Assembly (NCBI GenBank): GCA_026168455.1
Contig: CM047431.1
Span: 13,318,183 to 13,382,182, forward strand
From: Theocolax elegans
Taxonomy: Eukaryota; Arthropoda; Insecta; Hymenoptera; Cerocephalidae
DNA length: 64,000 nucleotides
Direction of reading: 5' to 3'
Shown here: one piece after another, positions 53,013-63,069 of the stretch
Layout of the letters: every line of letters starts with the position of its first letter
Position numbering within the stretch: position 1 is the first letter of the stretch
Translations under genes and position numbers: made by a program
Notes under the pieces: generated by a model
Seen by the model: the letters and a program-made list of their open reading frames with translations, nothing else
The model's database searches: none
Told to the model about the DNA's origin: nothing

Positions 53013-53889
53013 ATTAAAAAACCTCGAAAATTTAAGGTTAAATGTTCAAAATTAATGAAGATAACCTATACTTACAAATTTTTATTCACAAAAATTTAAA
53101 TAAAACATATTATTTATTGTAGCGAAAGTCGTTAAAATATTTTAAAATAATGTTTAGTTACTAAAAATTACATTCTAAATGTGTTGAATAAAAAATTTTG
53201 GCTAATCTCTCAGTTGACTAGTCGAGTAACTATAGAGCTATCTCAAGGATTTTGATAAAAATAGGTAAAATATTTTTATCGCATGTACACTTCTTCGATG
53301 TACAGTTTTCATTAATTTGTTCGATGCGCGTCTTTGAAAATTTGTTAAATTCTTACAAAAACAAGCAACAATAAGATTCAAATGTTATTTTAACGTAACT
53401 GCTATTATCATTTTATTTTTCTTTTATTAGAATTAACTAATTTGTCCACTCCGGCGATAAATTAATTTTAGTAATTATTAATTAACTAATATTTTAAACT
53501 TCGATTCAAACCAATATTTCAACATAAACACAAATAACTTATGACAATCTAATTCAACCTTCATTTGCTTTGTTTAGTGTCCTTCACTGGAGGATAGTAA
53601 ATGTACGATTCCTTTTAGTATTTATAAGCTACATATTTCTCATCAATTCTCATTCGTGTTTCAATGAGTACAGTACTATTTTTAAAATTGATAGTGATAT
53701 TTAAGTGAGTAACAATGAAAAGGAGAAAATAAAATTATTTCACTGCAACAAATAATTCACTTAAAACGCGAAAAAGTGATCCACCACACAGAAGTATTTT
53801 TAAGAAGTATCAACGTAAATGAATGAAAAAAGGAAATAGTATTAAAAATAATCCTGAAAAGAATGAAGTTTACAAATAAGTAAAAGAGA
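53013..53889. other. A+T-rich spacer
   Basis: No gene recognised. A CCACTCCGGCGAT motif at 53446 may mark the left end of the element carrying the next gene. Confidence 0.5.
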
Positions 53890-54960
53890 ACGATGGCACA
53901 GAAGAAAAAAAACAGAAAACATTTGAATTCTAAAGATTTAGAAACATATAAAGATAATCAAAGGCAGTATAAAAAAAAGCAGCGTGAAAAAATAATAAAA
54001 GTCTAGGTATCAACTCTTATCCGTCAAAAAATCGCATGCCGAAAGCAAATATTGCGAAAAAGAAGTGAAACTGTGCAAGAATTAAATAAATTAAAAAATG
54101 CCCTCAATAATATTAAGATAAAAAATCAGGCTCTTCGAAGAAAAATATGGCGCCTGCAAAAACAATTGAACAATATTTCGAATAAAACTTCTGACTTAGA
54201 ATATTCTAAAAAAATCGTTTCAAAATTGACAAAGCGTAAGTTTATCAATAAATATATAAAAAAACGTTTGATTGAAGGTAAAGTTTTAAAATTGATATTG
54301 ATTAATAAATATGTTTTTTACAAAGTTTTTCCAGGAAATATTTTGAGAATGTACGGACAATTAAATCAGTGTAAAGGATTCTTAAGTTTAAAAAATGTGT
54401 CGCTATTTTCAAAAAGTCAAAATAGTAGAAAATTAAATTTGGAACAAAATTTAAAAATTTGTAAAATTAAAGATGATGTAATTTTATTTTTTATACAAGA
54501 TGATGTCACTCATATTGTACCTCATATTGGTAAGAAAATTGCAATAACTAAAAATAAGATTAAAATGTAAAAAAGATATTTGTCTGATACACTGACAAAT
54601 CTTCACAAAAAAAATGAATCAATAATTAATGTATCATTTTCAACGTTTTGTAAATACGGTTATATCTTGTTATTGCGCCTAAAGTAGCATCAAGAGAAAC
54701 CTGTTTATGCATAATTCATGAAAATATAAAATTATTGACCATAGTTTTATTTTACAATAAACTTATTTCACTCAAAACGGTTAATCAAATTCCTAGAAGT
54801 ATTTGTTGTGACAGTAGTAACGTTTTTTGCCGTTAAGAGAATGTGTCAATTATAAATACAAAACGGTACCACATTCATCTTACGAAAATGATTCAGTTAT
54901 TTATAGAAAATGTGTTGTTGCCATAAGAGTGTTACCTAAAACAATAATAAAAAGGGATGA
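53890..54960 (+). pseudogene. Uncharacterised transposon-like insect gene, N-terminal part
   Basis: A start MAQKKKNRKHL near 53893 with Lys/Arg-rich sequence is followed, after stops, by a 172-codon frame (54052-54570): a coiled coil (VQELNKLKNALNNIKIKNQ, LRRKIWRLQKQL), KRKFINKYIKKRLIEGKVLK, and ending with DDVTHIVPHIGKKIAITKNK. After a stop and shift one reads KRYLSDTLTNLHKK, FSTFCKY and VASRETCLCIIHENIKLL. I recall insect proteins with this order (GKK.TITKNK, KRYL..TL..LH, F..RPFW, ETC.C..H.N) that look transposon-borne, but know no assigned function. Broken by at least three stops or frameshifts. Confidence 0.5.
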
Positions 54961-56386
54961 ATGATAATTTAATGGAAATAAATATAATTAAAACTATAAT
55001 TTACCTGGTTGGAGAATTTATTATTGTTGTTCCGAGTGAGAAACCCGGTGAGAAAGCTGCGCGCACTTTACACTTACACTTACACGTACATTAACACGCG
55101 CACACACTTATTCGCGGATCACCCGGGCGTTTACACTCGCGAGTCCGATTGGCCATATGATCAACAGGTGCTCGCGCGAATAGATAACACATACGGTGGT
55201 AGGGCGAGCGCAGTCGCGGGGCATACGCGATATAGATGGGAACGCGAATCGGAACGGGCGTATTCCCATTATATCGTACTGTATATTCAAGAGATAGGTA
55301 AGATAGTGCTATTATCTACATATATCACGTTTATATGATATATGTATAACAGTGACTTTATAGTTGGACAGTAGATTGCTTACGGTACTGAGACAGGTAA
55401 TTTTGGTCTATATTACCATAATTGCTGTCAAAACGGCCGAAGCTTTCTATAATAATTTTAATGGAATCAATGGTCTACATTGATACCAGAGGGAACAATA
55501 CGGTAGCGGGGCGCACCTGGGACATGTAATTACATGGAGATAAGTCAAATTATGACATATCTCCCGTAGGTGGCGCGAGAGAGACAGAAAAACGGGACAA
55601 TAAGTCGGAAAGAGATAGATAATATTCAAATTTTCGGTTACGGAGGGTGTTTTCCGGAAATAGTGAGTCTAGTATCAGATCTCGAGTGAAGAGTATCATA
55701 GTGAGTATAGTATCTAATACCGGATAGAGTGTATTGTTCAAAACAAAAGGCAGTACATAAAAGTTGAAGAGATCGCTTGCGTTCTCTTAGTGAATTGCGT
55801 TTTCTCCAAATTGGTAAGCAATTACGTTATTTATCGTGTTGTTTTTAGTAGTGATTCAAGAGTTGGTCAAATGTGAAAGTATCACCGGTTTTATTAGTGA
55901 GGTTCACGGGGTTCTTCATGTATGTTAGTAGCAATACGTTGGGTTTTTGCCACTTCATAATTACAAGTGCTTTTCTCAAGTGTCTCTCGCGTAATAGTGG
56001 TGACAGTGGATTCCACATAGAAATCCGCTATTTTATTTAAGAGTTGGTATTTATTCGATAAGACAATTTTCGGTGGTGATTAGTAGAACTCGGTCTACTT
56101 TTAATTCAACGGGATTCCCTCTGAAAGTCGGCCGTGCAGGTGTTTCTTTCTTTGTTATAAAAAACTTAGTTTATCGGTGTTTCCACCGGGAAACGGAAAC
56201 TGTTGATTCCGAATTTTTGGAAAGGTTGCAAAAAGTATAGATAACAGAAAAAATTAATAAGCGGTAAAAGTAATAAAGAAATTTTAGTACAGAGAACTAT
56301 AAAGAAAATTATACATGAAAATGTAGCAATGTAAAAATTTAAAGACTTAAAATCAAATTTGTCATCGTGAGAGTTGTTATTGTATA
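54961..56386. other. Insertion-like block splitting the transposon-like gene
   Basis: 1.4 kb without coding sense between the two halves of the gene. 55030-55290 is CpG- and CA-rich; the rest is A+T-rich with a CGCGAGAGAGACAG block near 55573-55588. No LTR ends confirmed. It may be a solo LTR or a promoter-containing element. Confidence 0.45.
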
Positions 56387-56930
56387 TTGACAAAGCTTAG
56401 AGTTATGGTTGGCAAGTATGTTGGAGAGCTCCGATCTGTTTACTTCAGTACATCACGAGAGCAAGTGCATACAGGGGTTTTATATTCTTTGAAATCAAGA
56501 AAATCTTTTTGCACTTTATCCGGATCTTTGAACCATGATGTATCAGCGATTGTTGCTCATTTTGCACCAATTCTACGAAATCTTTAAACGAAAATCGTAA
56601 AGTTGGTAACTTGCACTTTATAAGTGACACTCCATCGACGCAGTATAGGAATGAAAAGATATTTTATTTGGTTGCAATATACGCATCTAAAATTTTCCGA
56701 TAAATACAAAATATAACTTGGAATTTTTTGGAATCCAAATACTGATAAAAGTGGTGCCAATGAAGTAGGTTTTGCTATAAAATTAATTTGTGATAGAGCA
56801 GCAGCTCATGGAGTTGACATACCAAAATTACAAACCATGTTGAAAATTGTTAAGTCTAATACAAAGAATGTGTACATTGATACCCTAAGAAAATTACAGA
56901 AACAGGCAACACTCCTTTAAAGCGTTTCAA
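56387..56930 (+). pseudogene. Same transposon-like gene, C-terminal part
   Basis: Frames in order: VGKYVGELRSVYFSTSREQV, HTGVLYSLKS, FCTLSGSLNHDVSAIVAHFA (56395-56580), then after a stop SDTPSTQYRNEKIFYLV (~56625-56670), an ITWNF-like block, EVGFAIKLICDRAAAHGVDI (~56765-56820) and LRKLQKQAT. The pattern HTGV.Y, FCT.S.SL.HD, SD.PSTQYRN, then a helix with DR or DK is the C-terminal part of the same insect family as 53890-54960, so the two pieces were one gene before the 1.4-kb block intervened. SD.PSTQYRN could hold a catalytic Asp; this is inference. Confidence 0.5.
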
Positions 56931-56944
56931 ACCATTTAAAGGTA

Positions 56945-57640
56945 CAATGCAAGTTGTGATGTAGCAACATCACTGGGCGTCGCCTGGAGAGTCGTTGCTT
57001 GTGTGTGCACGTGCGCGCACCACTCCGCGGTAGTACCCGAGTACTATTCCCGACGGTGGGGATCGCGCACACCCGGGGAAACGTTCGCGAGGCACGTTGT
57101 TTATGTGCCGGTCCGCGCTCAGTTGTCGCCATCTTCAATCGATCGGGGATCGTATCGATACGGGGATGGCACGCATATTGTCTAGGGAATTCGGAACAAT
57201 TCGGAACGCGGATAGTGGGGGAAACATGTGTATAATAGTAAGGTGATAAATTTATGTTTGAATTTCGCGCTGTTAACTAGAGAATAATTTAGTGATCTAT
57301 TGAACCACTCAATAGATGATTTTATTAGAGAATAAGACTTCCGTATGGGTAAATATAACAGCATATTACGTTATATGACTGTAATTACCTTAAATACGGA
57401 AAGTCGAAATACTAGTTGGGACAATGATAACTTATGCAAATTAGTTGTCATTTTTATCTATAGTAAGGTAAATACGGGTAGATTTATTACATCTGTGACG
57501 GATACGAAAGGGTTGGAGAATTATAATAGTGCCGTATCCCTCGCAGGTAACGAGAGAGAGAACAGATAGGGATATTAGGTGATTGAGGGAGATAGAAAGT
57601 CGGGGAAGAAGTTTGGCGTGGCTCGGAAAACGGATCCTCG
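56945..57640. other. CpG-rich block, no gene recognised
   Basis: 56980-57200 is GC-rich with many CpG. 57520-57590 resembles 55555-55620 (TATC, CTCG or CCCG, CAGGT or TAGGT, CGAGAGAGA, ACAG), so the two blocks may be related LTR-like sequences. Overlapping short frames give no recognisable protein. Confidence 0.4.
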
Positions 57641-57644
57641 CCAT

Positions 57645-57768
57645 TCTGATCCTATCGATCGCATAATCCAGTTTGGTTTCTTTATATTCTGATCCTATCG
57701 ATCGCAAAATACAGTGTTGTTCTTTCCTGATCCTATCGGTCGGAAAACCAGTAGTATATTTCAGATTA
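57645..57768 (+). repeat. Tandem ~43-bp repeat, three copies
   Basis: CTGATCCTATCGATCGCA (with variants CGATCGCA and CGGTCGGA) recurs near 57650, 57692 and 57737 with similar spacing and CAGT after each. Possibly protein-binding repeats of an LTR. Confidence 0.75.
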
Positions 57769-59787
57769 TACAGACTAATCGCAGAATATTCTTATTACAC
57801 CATTTAGCATTTTCTCTTTTATTAAGGAAGATTTTAATTCATATTCACCTAATTAAGGAGGATAATTGCAAATAAGGAGGGATAATTATTTAGAAATATA
57901 CATATATCTATATATATATCTATCCAAAGGAGTATTATTGGATAATAATATTATTATATTGATTATTATTGATTTTATTACATCGCATTGGTGAGTCATT
58001 TTAATTATTAATATAATAATTGATTTATTAGTGGGGACAACAAGGATTAAGTGTAAACATTTTTCTATTGGCCAACCATGGTGTATCACAAGTCAGCAAG
58101 TAGTTAATATGAAAAAATCAAAAGTAACGATTAAAAAAAAGAAATGAATAAAAATATAATGCCTTTTTAACTTTAATGTTAAAATAATGTTTGAAGTTAT
58201 TATCTTTATAATTTATATTAATAATTGATAAATATTAGTATGTGGGGTTGGGGTATCCATGCCATTACCCCTGTTGCACGGCCCACACGTCCGTGCTGCC
58301 AGATCAAAATTTGGAGGTGGGGCGAGGTAGCCGTAAGAATCTACAACAACGTTAATGTTAATCAGGATCTTTATTGGCTTTCGTCCGCAATGTGCGGACT
58401 CATACGTCCAAGGCTGTGACGCGACTGACTCGAGGTGCACTCACTCGCAACTCTCTCGTTTAACGATAGTGGCTCCGCCTACTGATTGCTTCGGGGTGTT
58501 AATCGGTCGAGCCGCCTGCTTACAAGTATATTTATTGAATTCGAAATAGTTTTCATATATTATTATTTTATAATATGCTCAAACTATTATTCGTACTTGT
58601 ACAAACATTTTGTTTAAGTTTTGAAAAGCTAATTGTAAAAAATAATGCTGAAATAACTTGCACAAAACCCGAATAAAATGCTAGCCAAGATTATCCACTC
58701 CGTCGATATGATACCAGTACAATCTTGAAATGAATAAGATTTAAGCTTGGTCACCACTCTATTCGCGTTTTGTGAAAGATATTTAAGCATTATATATAAA
58801 AAATATCAATTTTAAAACATTTAAAAAAAATTTTTGCTATCCCAAATTTGCTTCTATTTTTAGAAATAACGATTTATGAAAAATTATATATTTCATAATT
58901 TATTTTCTTTTTTGTAATAATACAACAATAAATTTTAATTAACAGTAGATTAACACGTGAAAAGGCTGATATAAAATAATTTAAAAAATGAAATTAAATA
59001 ATTTTATATTTAAATCATTTAAAATTTATGTATTATCAAGTAATAATATTTTTAAGCAGAACACTTTATAATTAATATTTATCCTTAAGAACGTCAAAAA
59101 ATTTAACCGATAAAGGGTTAGCGACCGAAGGTTATTTGGATAGTATGTAATTAATTTTCGTACTGAAAGCAAATACCTCATTCGTTAATGCTCGCTTGGT
59201 TGGATTTTGAGTGTCAAATTTGAAAAGATAACCGTAGAATTAGAGTACTGGCGAAAACAATGATTCACTGTAATTTAATGCAAGATCAAATGTCATGCAA
59301 TTTATTTATTTACATTTTAAGTCGAAAATTAGCGATACAATATTGATACATGTGAAAGTGTGAGAATCTGCATGGGGTTCATGTTAACATGCCAGAATGT
59401 CATCGTGTCAGAAGCGATGAAAGGCCGGTTCGCATATTTTGTAGAGAGGATAAGCGACATAAATAACCCAAGGTTTCGCGGTTATTTCAAATTTACAATT
59501 TATACAAATAAATATGTACATTACGTATCCTTATACATACATATTAGTATATTACACAATATATATTTCTTAAACTTATTGCACAAAAATTTCTTTAACT
59601 ACATTTAAATATTATAAAATGTGACTAAGATAAATATACATACACATCTGAAATAAAAAGTATTAATTTTAAATTGGAATTAGACATTTAAATTAATTAA
59701 TAGTCTTTCATATTCAAAAAAAGTATTTAATATTCATATTCATACAATCATGATTTATTAACTATAACAAATTGTTAAAAAATATTA
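57769..59787. other. A+T-rich spacer with one GC-rich island
   Basis: No gene supported. 58240-58520 is GC-rich (starts TGTGGGGTTGGGGTATCC) with two conflicting 64- to 75-codon frames on opposite strands that match nothing I know. The motif CCACTCCGTCGAT recurs at 58695. The remainder is simple A+T-rich sequence. Confidence 0.5.
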
Positions 59788-59964
59788 TTAATTTTCTCCT
59801 TTTAATATATATTTCAATCCCGAAATATGGATAATCTTATTAACTGAGGTTTCCGTTTCACCTTCACTTTCTTCTTTTTTATCTGTGAAAATGAATGGCT
59901 CATACATCAGTATCTTACATGCCGAATACTTTAATTCTAATTTTTCAGATTTTTTTGGGGCCAT
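59788..59964 (-). CDS. Small 58-codon ORF beside the palindrome
   Basis: An uninterrupted frame from ATG 59964 to TAA at 59788. It has a basic start (MAPKKSEKLELKY), an acidic middle (DKKEESEGETETS) and no known domain. The same start, MAPKKSEK, occurs in the right arm at 61352-61375 but is cut by a stop six codons later. It may be an exon or chance in a repeat arm. Confidence 0.3.
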   Translation of the reverse strand: MAPKKSEKLELKYSACKILMYEPFIFTDKKEESEGETETSVNKIIHISGLKYILKGEN

Positions 59965-60845
59965 TATTTTAAGTTACAGAGAGTCAAAATTGACATTTTA
60001 GAATTTTTTTGCATTCTATGCCCATTTTCATGAATTTGTAGCTCCCAGGGGATGCATTTTTCACTAAAAACATAAGTATGACTTTTTTTGTAAAATTTTC
60101 CGAACTTTTCATTAAAAATACTTTTAAAGACATAAATGTATGCTGTCACACTCTTGTAAGCCATTTAAACCTTAAATAGTGAAAATCAGCAATTCTGCTC
60201 CGGACTCTGGTAACCTAATACTGTCTAAAAGATGTCTTTTTATAGTCAGAAACTGCCTTTAAATTTCCAGAGTGGGTCTAAATCATTAAGATCACTTATG
60301 GTCAAAATATCTGGAAAAAGTGCCCGAAATATTAATAGAAATGTATATTTGTTGCCTTATAACGATGAATATATTAGAATGATCATTGCAAAAAAATTTA
60401 TGCACTTACCTTGGAGTAGTCGAAAAATATCTCCACTTGTTTCAGTATCCATCTCGTCCCCTGTATAAAACATTAATTTTTAAACATTTATTATGCTAGA
60501 TTTTTAGTTTTACAACCCTTACCAGAATTATAATACTGATCTGAAGGATTACTATAAAAGTATCAACATTATTATTATTATTCAATCATACATTACTTGA
60601 ATTTCACAAACTTGTCACTGTCAATTAATCAATATTAATCATTATAATCTCAGATCCGATTTAATTATATATTTTTTGTATTACATACTTATATTCAGTT
60701 ATTGTAATAATGATGTTTATATATTTATAGTAATCCTTCAGATTAGTATTATAATTCTTAAAGTGGTTGTAAAATTGAAAATCCAGCATTATAAATGTAT
60801 AAATATTTATTTTTTGTAATTGTATAATAATATTTGTATTTTTAG

Positions 60846-61070
60846 CAGCTTACAGGGGACCAGATGGATACTGAAACAAGTGGAGATATTTTTCTACTAC
60901 TCCAAGGTAAGTGCATAAATTTTTTTGCAATGATCATTCTAATATATTCATCGTTATAAGGCAACAAATATACATTTCTATTAATATTTCGGGCACTTTT
61001 TCCAGATATTTTGACCATAAGTGATCTTAATGATTTAGACCCACTCTGGAAATTTAAAGGCAGTTTCTGA
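60846..61070 (+). CDS. Two-exon small ORF in the right arm (spliced)
   Basis: Exon 1 follows TTTTTAG (60846-60906) and ends CAAG|GTAAGTG. Intron 60907-61005 is 99 bp and ends CTTTTTCCAG. Exon 2 runs 61006-61070 to TGA. From ATG 60864 the join stays in frame and encodes 35 residues: MDTETSGDIFLLLQ across the junction into DILTISDLNDLDPLWKFKG. The left arm keeps the same ATG, donor (60415-60419), acceptor (60311-60314) and stop on the - strand (exons 60420-60476 and 60246-60310). Conservation of splice sites in both arms argues for a once-transcribed gene fragment. I recognise no domain. Confidence 0.4.
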
Positions 61071-61151
61071 CTATAAAAAGAACTCTTTTAAACAGCATTA
61101 TGTTTCCAGAGTCCAGAGCAGATTTGCTGATTTTCACTATTTAAGGTTTAC

Positions 61152-61352
61152 ATGGCTTACAAGAATGTTGCAGCATACATTTATGACTTTAAAAGTATTT
61201 TTGATGAGAAATTCAGAAAATTTTACAATAAAAGTCATATTTATGTTTTTAATGAAATACGCATCCCCTGGGAGCTACAAATTCATGAAAATGGGCATAG
61301 AATGCAAAAAAGTGCTAAAATGTCAATTTTGACTCTCTGTAACTTAAAATAA
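61152..61352 (+). CDS. 66-codon ORF present in both palindrome arms
   Basis: MAYKNVAAYIYDFKSIFDEK to LTLCNLK. The mirrored frame (59964-60164, - strand) has the same length with about a dozen substitutions and no stop. No family recognised. Two intact copies could mean coding constraint or simply a young duplication. Confidence 0.3.
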   Translation: MAYKNVAAYIYDFKSIFDEKFRKFYNKSHIYVFNEIRIPWELQIHENGHRMQKSAKMSILTLCNLK

Positions 61353-61390
61353 TGGCCCCGAAAAAATCTGAAAAAATTCAGGAGAGCTAC

Positions 61391-61418
61391 TGAATATATA
61401 TATATATATATATATATA
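61391..61418. repeat. (TA)n microsatellite
   Basis: About 14 TA units between the palindrome and an LTR-start remnant (TGTGACGTGGTATTCGCGTC at 61424-61443) resembling 45858 (-) and 52908 (+). Confidence 0.85.
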
Positions 61419-61565
61419 CATTGTGACGTGGTATTCGCGTCCCGGTACACTTAATTAATTTTTATAATTAAAATTGACCGTTGGGACGTCTATGAAGCTG
61501 GCACAGCCACTTTCAAACGCCACAATTTAACCTATACCTTAATTTATTGCTAATTTATTGCTAAT

Positions 61566-61766
61566 TTTTTTTTAACGTCGCTCTTTTTATGCTCCCAAAC
61601 CGGTGTTAATCAGCGACGGAGGTCATACGATGTCTTGGTGAAGAAAGCACTTGGTGAAAATACATTCGCCAGTGGTGCTTGTATCAATCGGCCGGGCCCG
61701 GGAATCGAACCTGGGACCTCCAGATTACGTGCCCGACGCCCTGCCGACCAAGCCATCTCAGGTCTC
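61566..61766 (-). mobile_element. tRNA-derived SINE, copy 5
   Basis: Same SINE family as in the 47-49 kb repeats (same body; box B GGTTCGATTCC), but the first ~20 bases of the head differ (GAGACCTGAGATGGCTTGG). Inserted in the satellite; the flanks share TAATT-rich sequence without an exact duplication. Confidence 0.85.
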
Positions 61767-62168
61767 TAATTATTTCCTAATTATTGCTAATTTATTACGC
61801 AAAAACCAACTTTATTGCTCCAGCCGTTTCCGAGAAACCGTGGCTGTGCTACCTTATGTCTTAAGCTGGCACAGCCACATCTGCAACTTTACTTCTAATG
61901 GTTATTTTTTCGCGATCCGAAGTGCATATTTAATTGCTAATTTATTGTTCTTAATTTGCATAGGTAGCGTACAAAAAATATTTGTTTATTTAACAAATTC
62001 GGACCTCGGCAATATGCGGAAATCCCTTAATTGCTTAAAAAATATTTCCACTGCAAATTCGATGTGCCTTAATTTACTGCTAATTTATTACTAATCGATT
62101 ACGCAAAAACCAACTTCATTGCTCCAGCCGTTTTCGAGAATCCGTGGCTGTGCTACCTTAAGTCTTAA

Positions 62169-62674
62169 GGGGAGTCCGTACCGATAGCTTCAAAGATTCG
62201 CCACCCGAAATTTTGCGAGCAAATGTGGCGCTGCTGTCAGATAAGCTGAGTTCATATTCGACAATAATTATGTACATTTAAAGGAAATAGAGTTTTTACC
62301 ACACAAAATCAGAGTTGAGCGCCATAGCTATTGATGTAATGATTAATTACATATTGCTTAGCTGATCGATAAGTCAGTATTTTCGACGAATAATGAGAAG
62401 TATGAATTAATTCTGAGAACACATACCAAAGTCACTTCGTACTTCTCACTATTCGTCGAAAATACTGACTTTTCGATCACCTAAGTAATATGTAATTAAT
62501 CATTACATCAATAGCTATGGCGCTCAACTTTGATTTTGTGTGGTAAAGACTCTATTTTTTTTTAATTGTTCAAAATTGTTGTCGAATATCAACTCAGCCT
62601 ATGTGACGGCAGCGCCACGTCTTCTCGCAAATTTTCGGGTGGTGATATATTCAACTATACTCTACGGACTCCCC
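62169..62674. mobile_element. Palindromic TTAA MITE, 506 bp
   Basis: Both ends read GGGGAGTCCGTA inward and are flanked by exact TTAA (62165-62168, 62675-62678). The arms are near-complementary through the middle (62310-62530). The neighbouring satellite unit shows the empty site GTCTTAAGCTGG at 61861-61872, proving insertion with a TTAA duplication. Non-coding. Confidence 0.9.
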
Positions 62675-63069
62675 TTAAGCTGGCACAGCCACAGCTGCAA
62701 CTTTGCTTCTAATGGTTATTTTTTCGCGATCCAAAGTGTATATTTTATTGCTAATTTATTGCTCTTAATTGGCATAGGTAGCGTACAAAAAATATTTGTT
62801 TATTTAACAAATTCGGATCTCGACAGTATGCCGCCATGGACAAATTTAAGCATCCTTTGATATATTTTGTTAAATCTCACAAAGTTCATATCGAATCCTT
62901 GACCAGCACCTCAGATACTCTCATGGTGAAATATTCGTACCTCACTGTATATTAATACATTGGTGGTAATTAATTAGTATTAATATATTTAGGCATGATA
63001 CACATACAAAGTTGTAGAATTTATTTGAGTTTGCTTAGTTATAATTAATCATTATAAATAAATGAAAAA

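Larger units (their letters stand above)
59950..61385. repeat. Large palindrome, ~0.65-kb arms
   Basis: 59950-60600 is the reverse complement of 60690-61385 with ~10% divergence and small indels; the centre is near 60640. Each arm contains the same exon-like segments, pointing outward. The right edge meets a TA microsatellite. No terminal repeats or target duplication recognised. Confidence 0.88.
61480..62830 (+). repeat. ~305-bp satellite, about three units
   Basis: GCTGGCACAGCCAC recurs at ~61493, 61866 and 62681, and CGCAAAAACCAACTT at 61798 and 62102. After removing the 506-bp MITE and its 4-bp duplication the period is ~304-305 bp. Each full unit contains GTGGCTGTGC and its inverse GCACAGCCAC around the TTAA that the MITE uses. 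A SINE interrupts the first unit. Confidence 0.82.
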
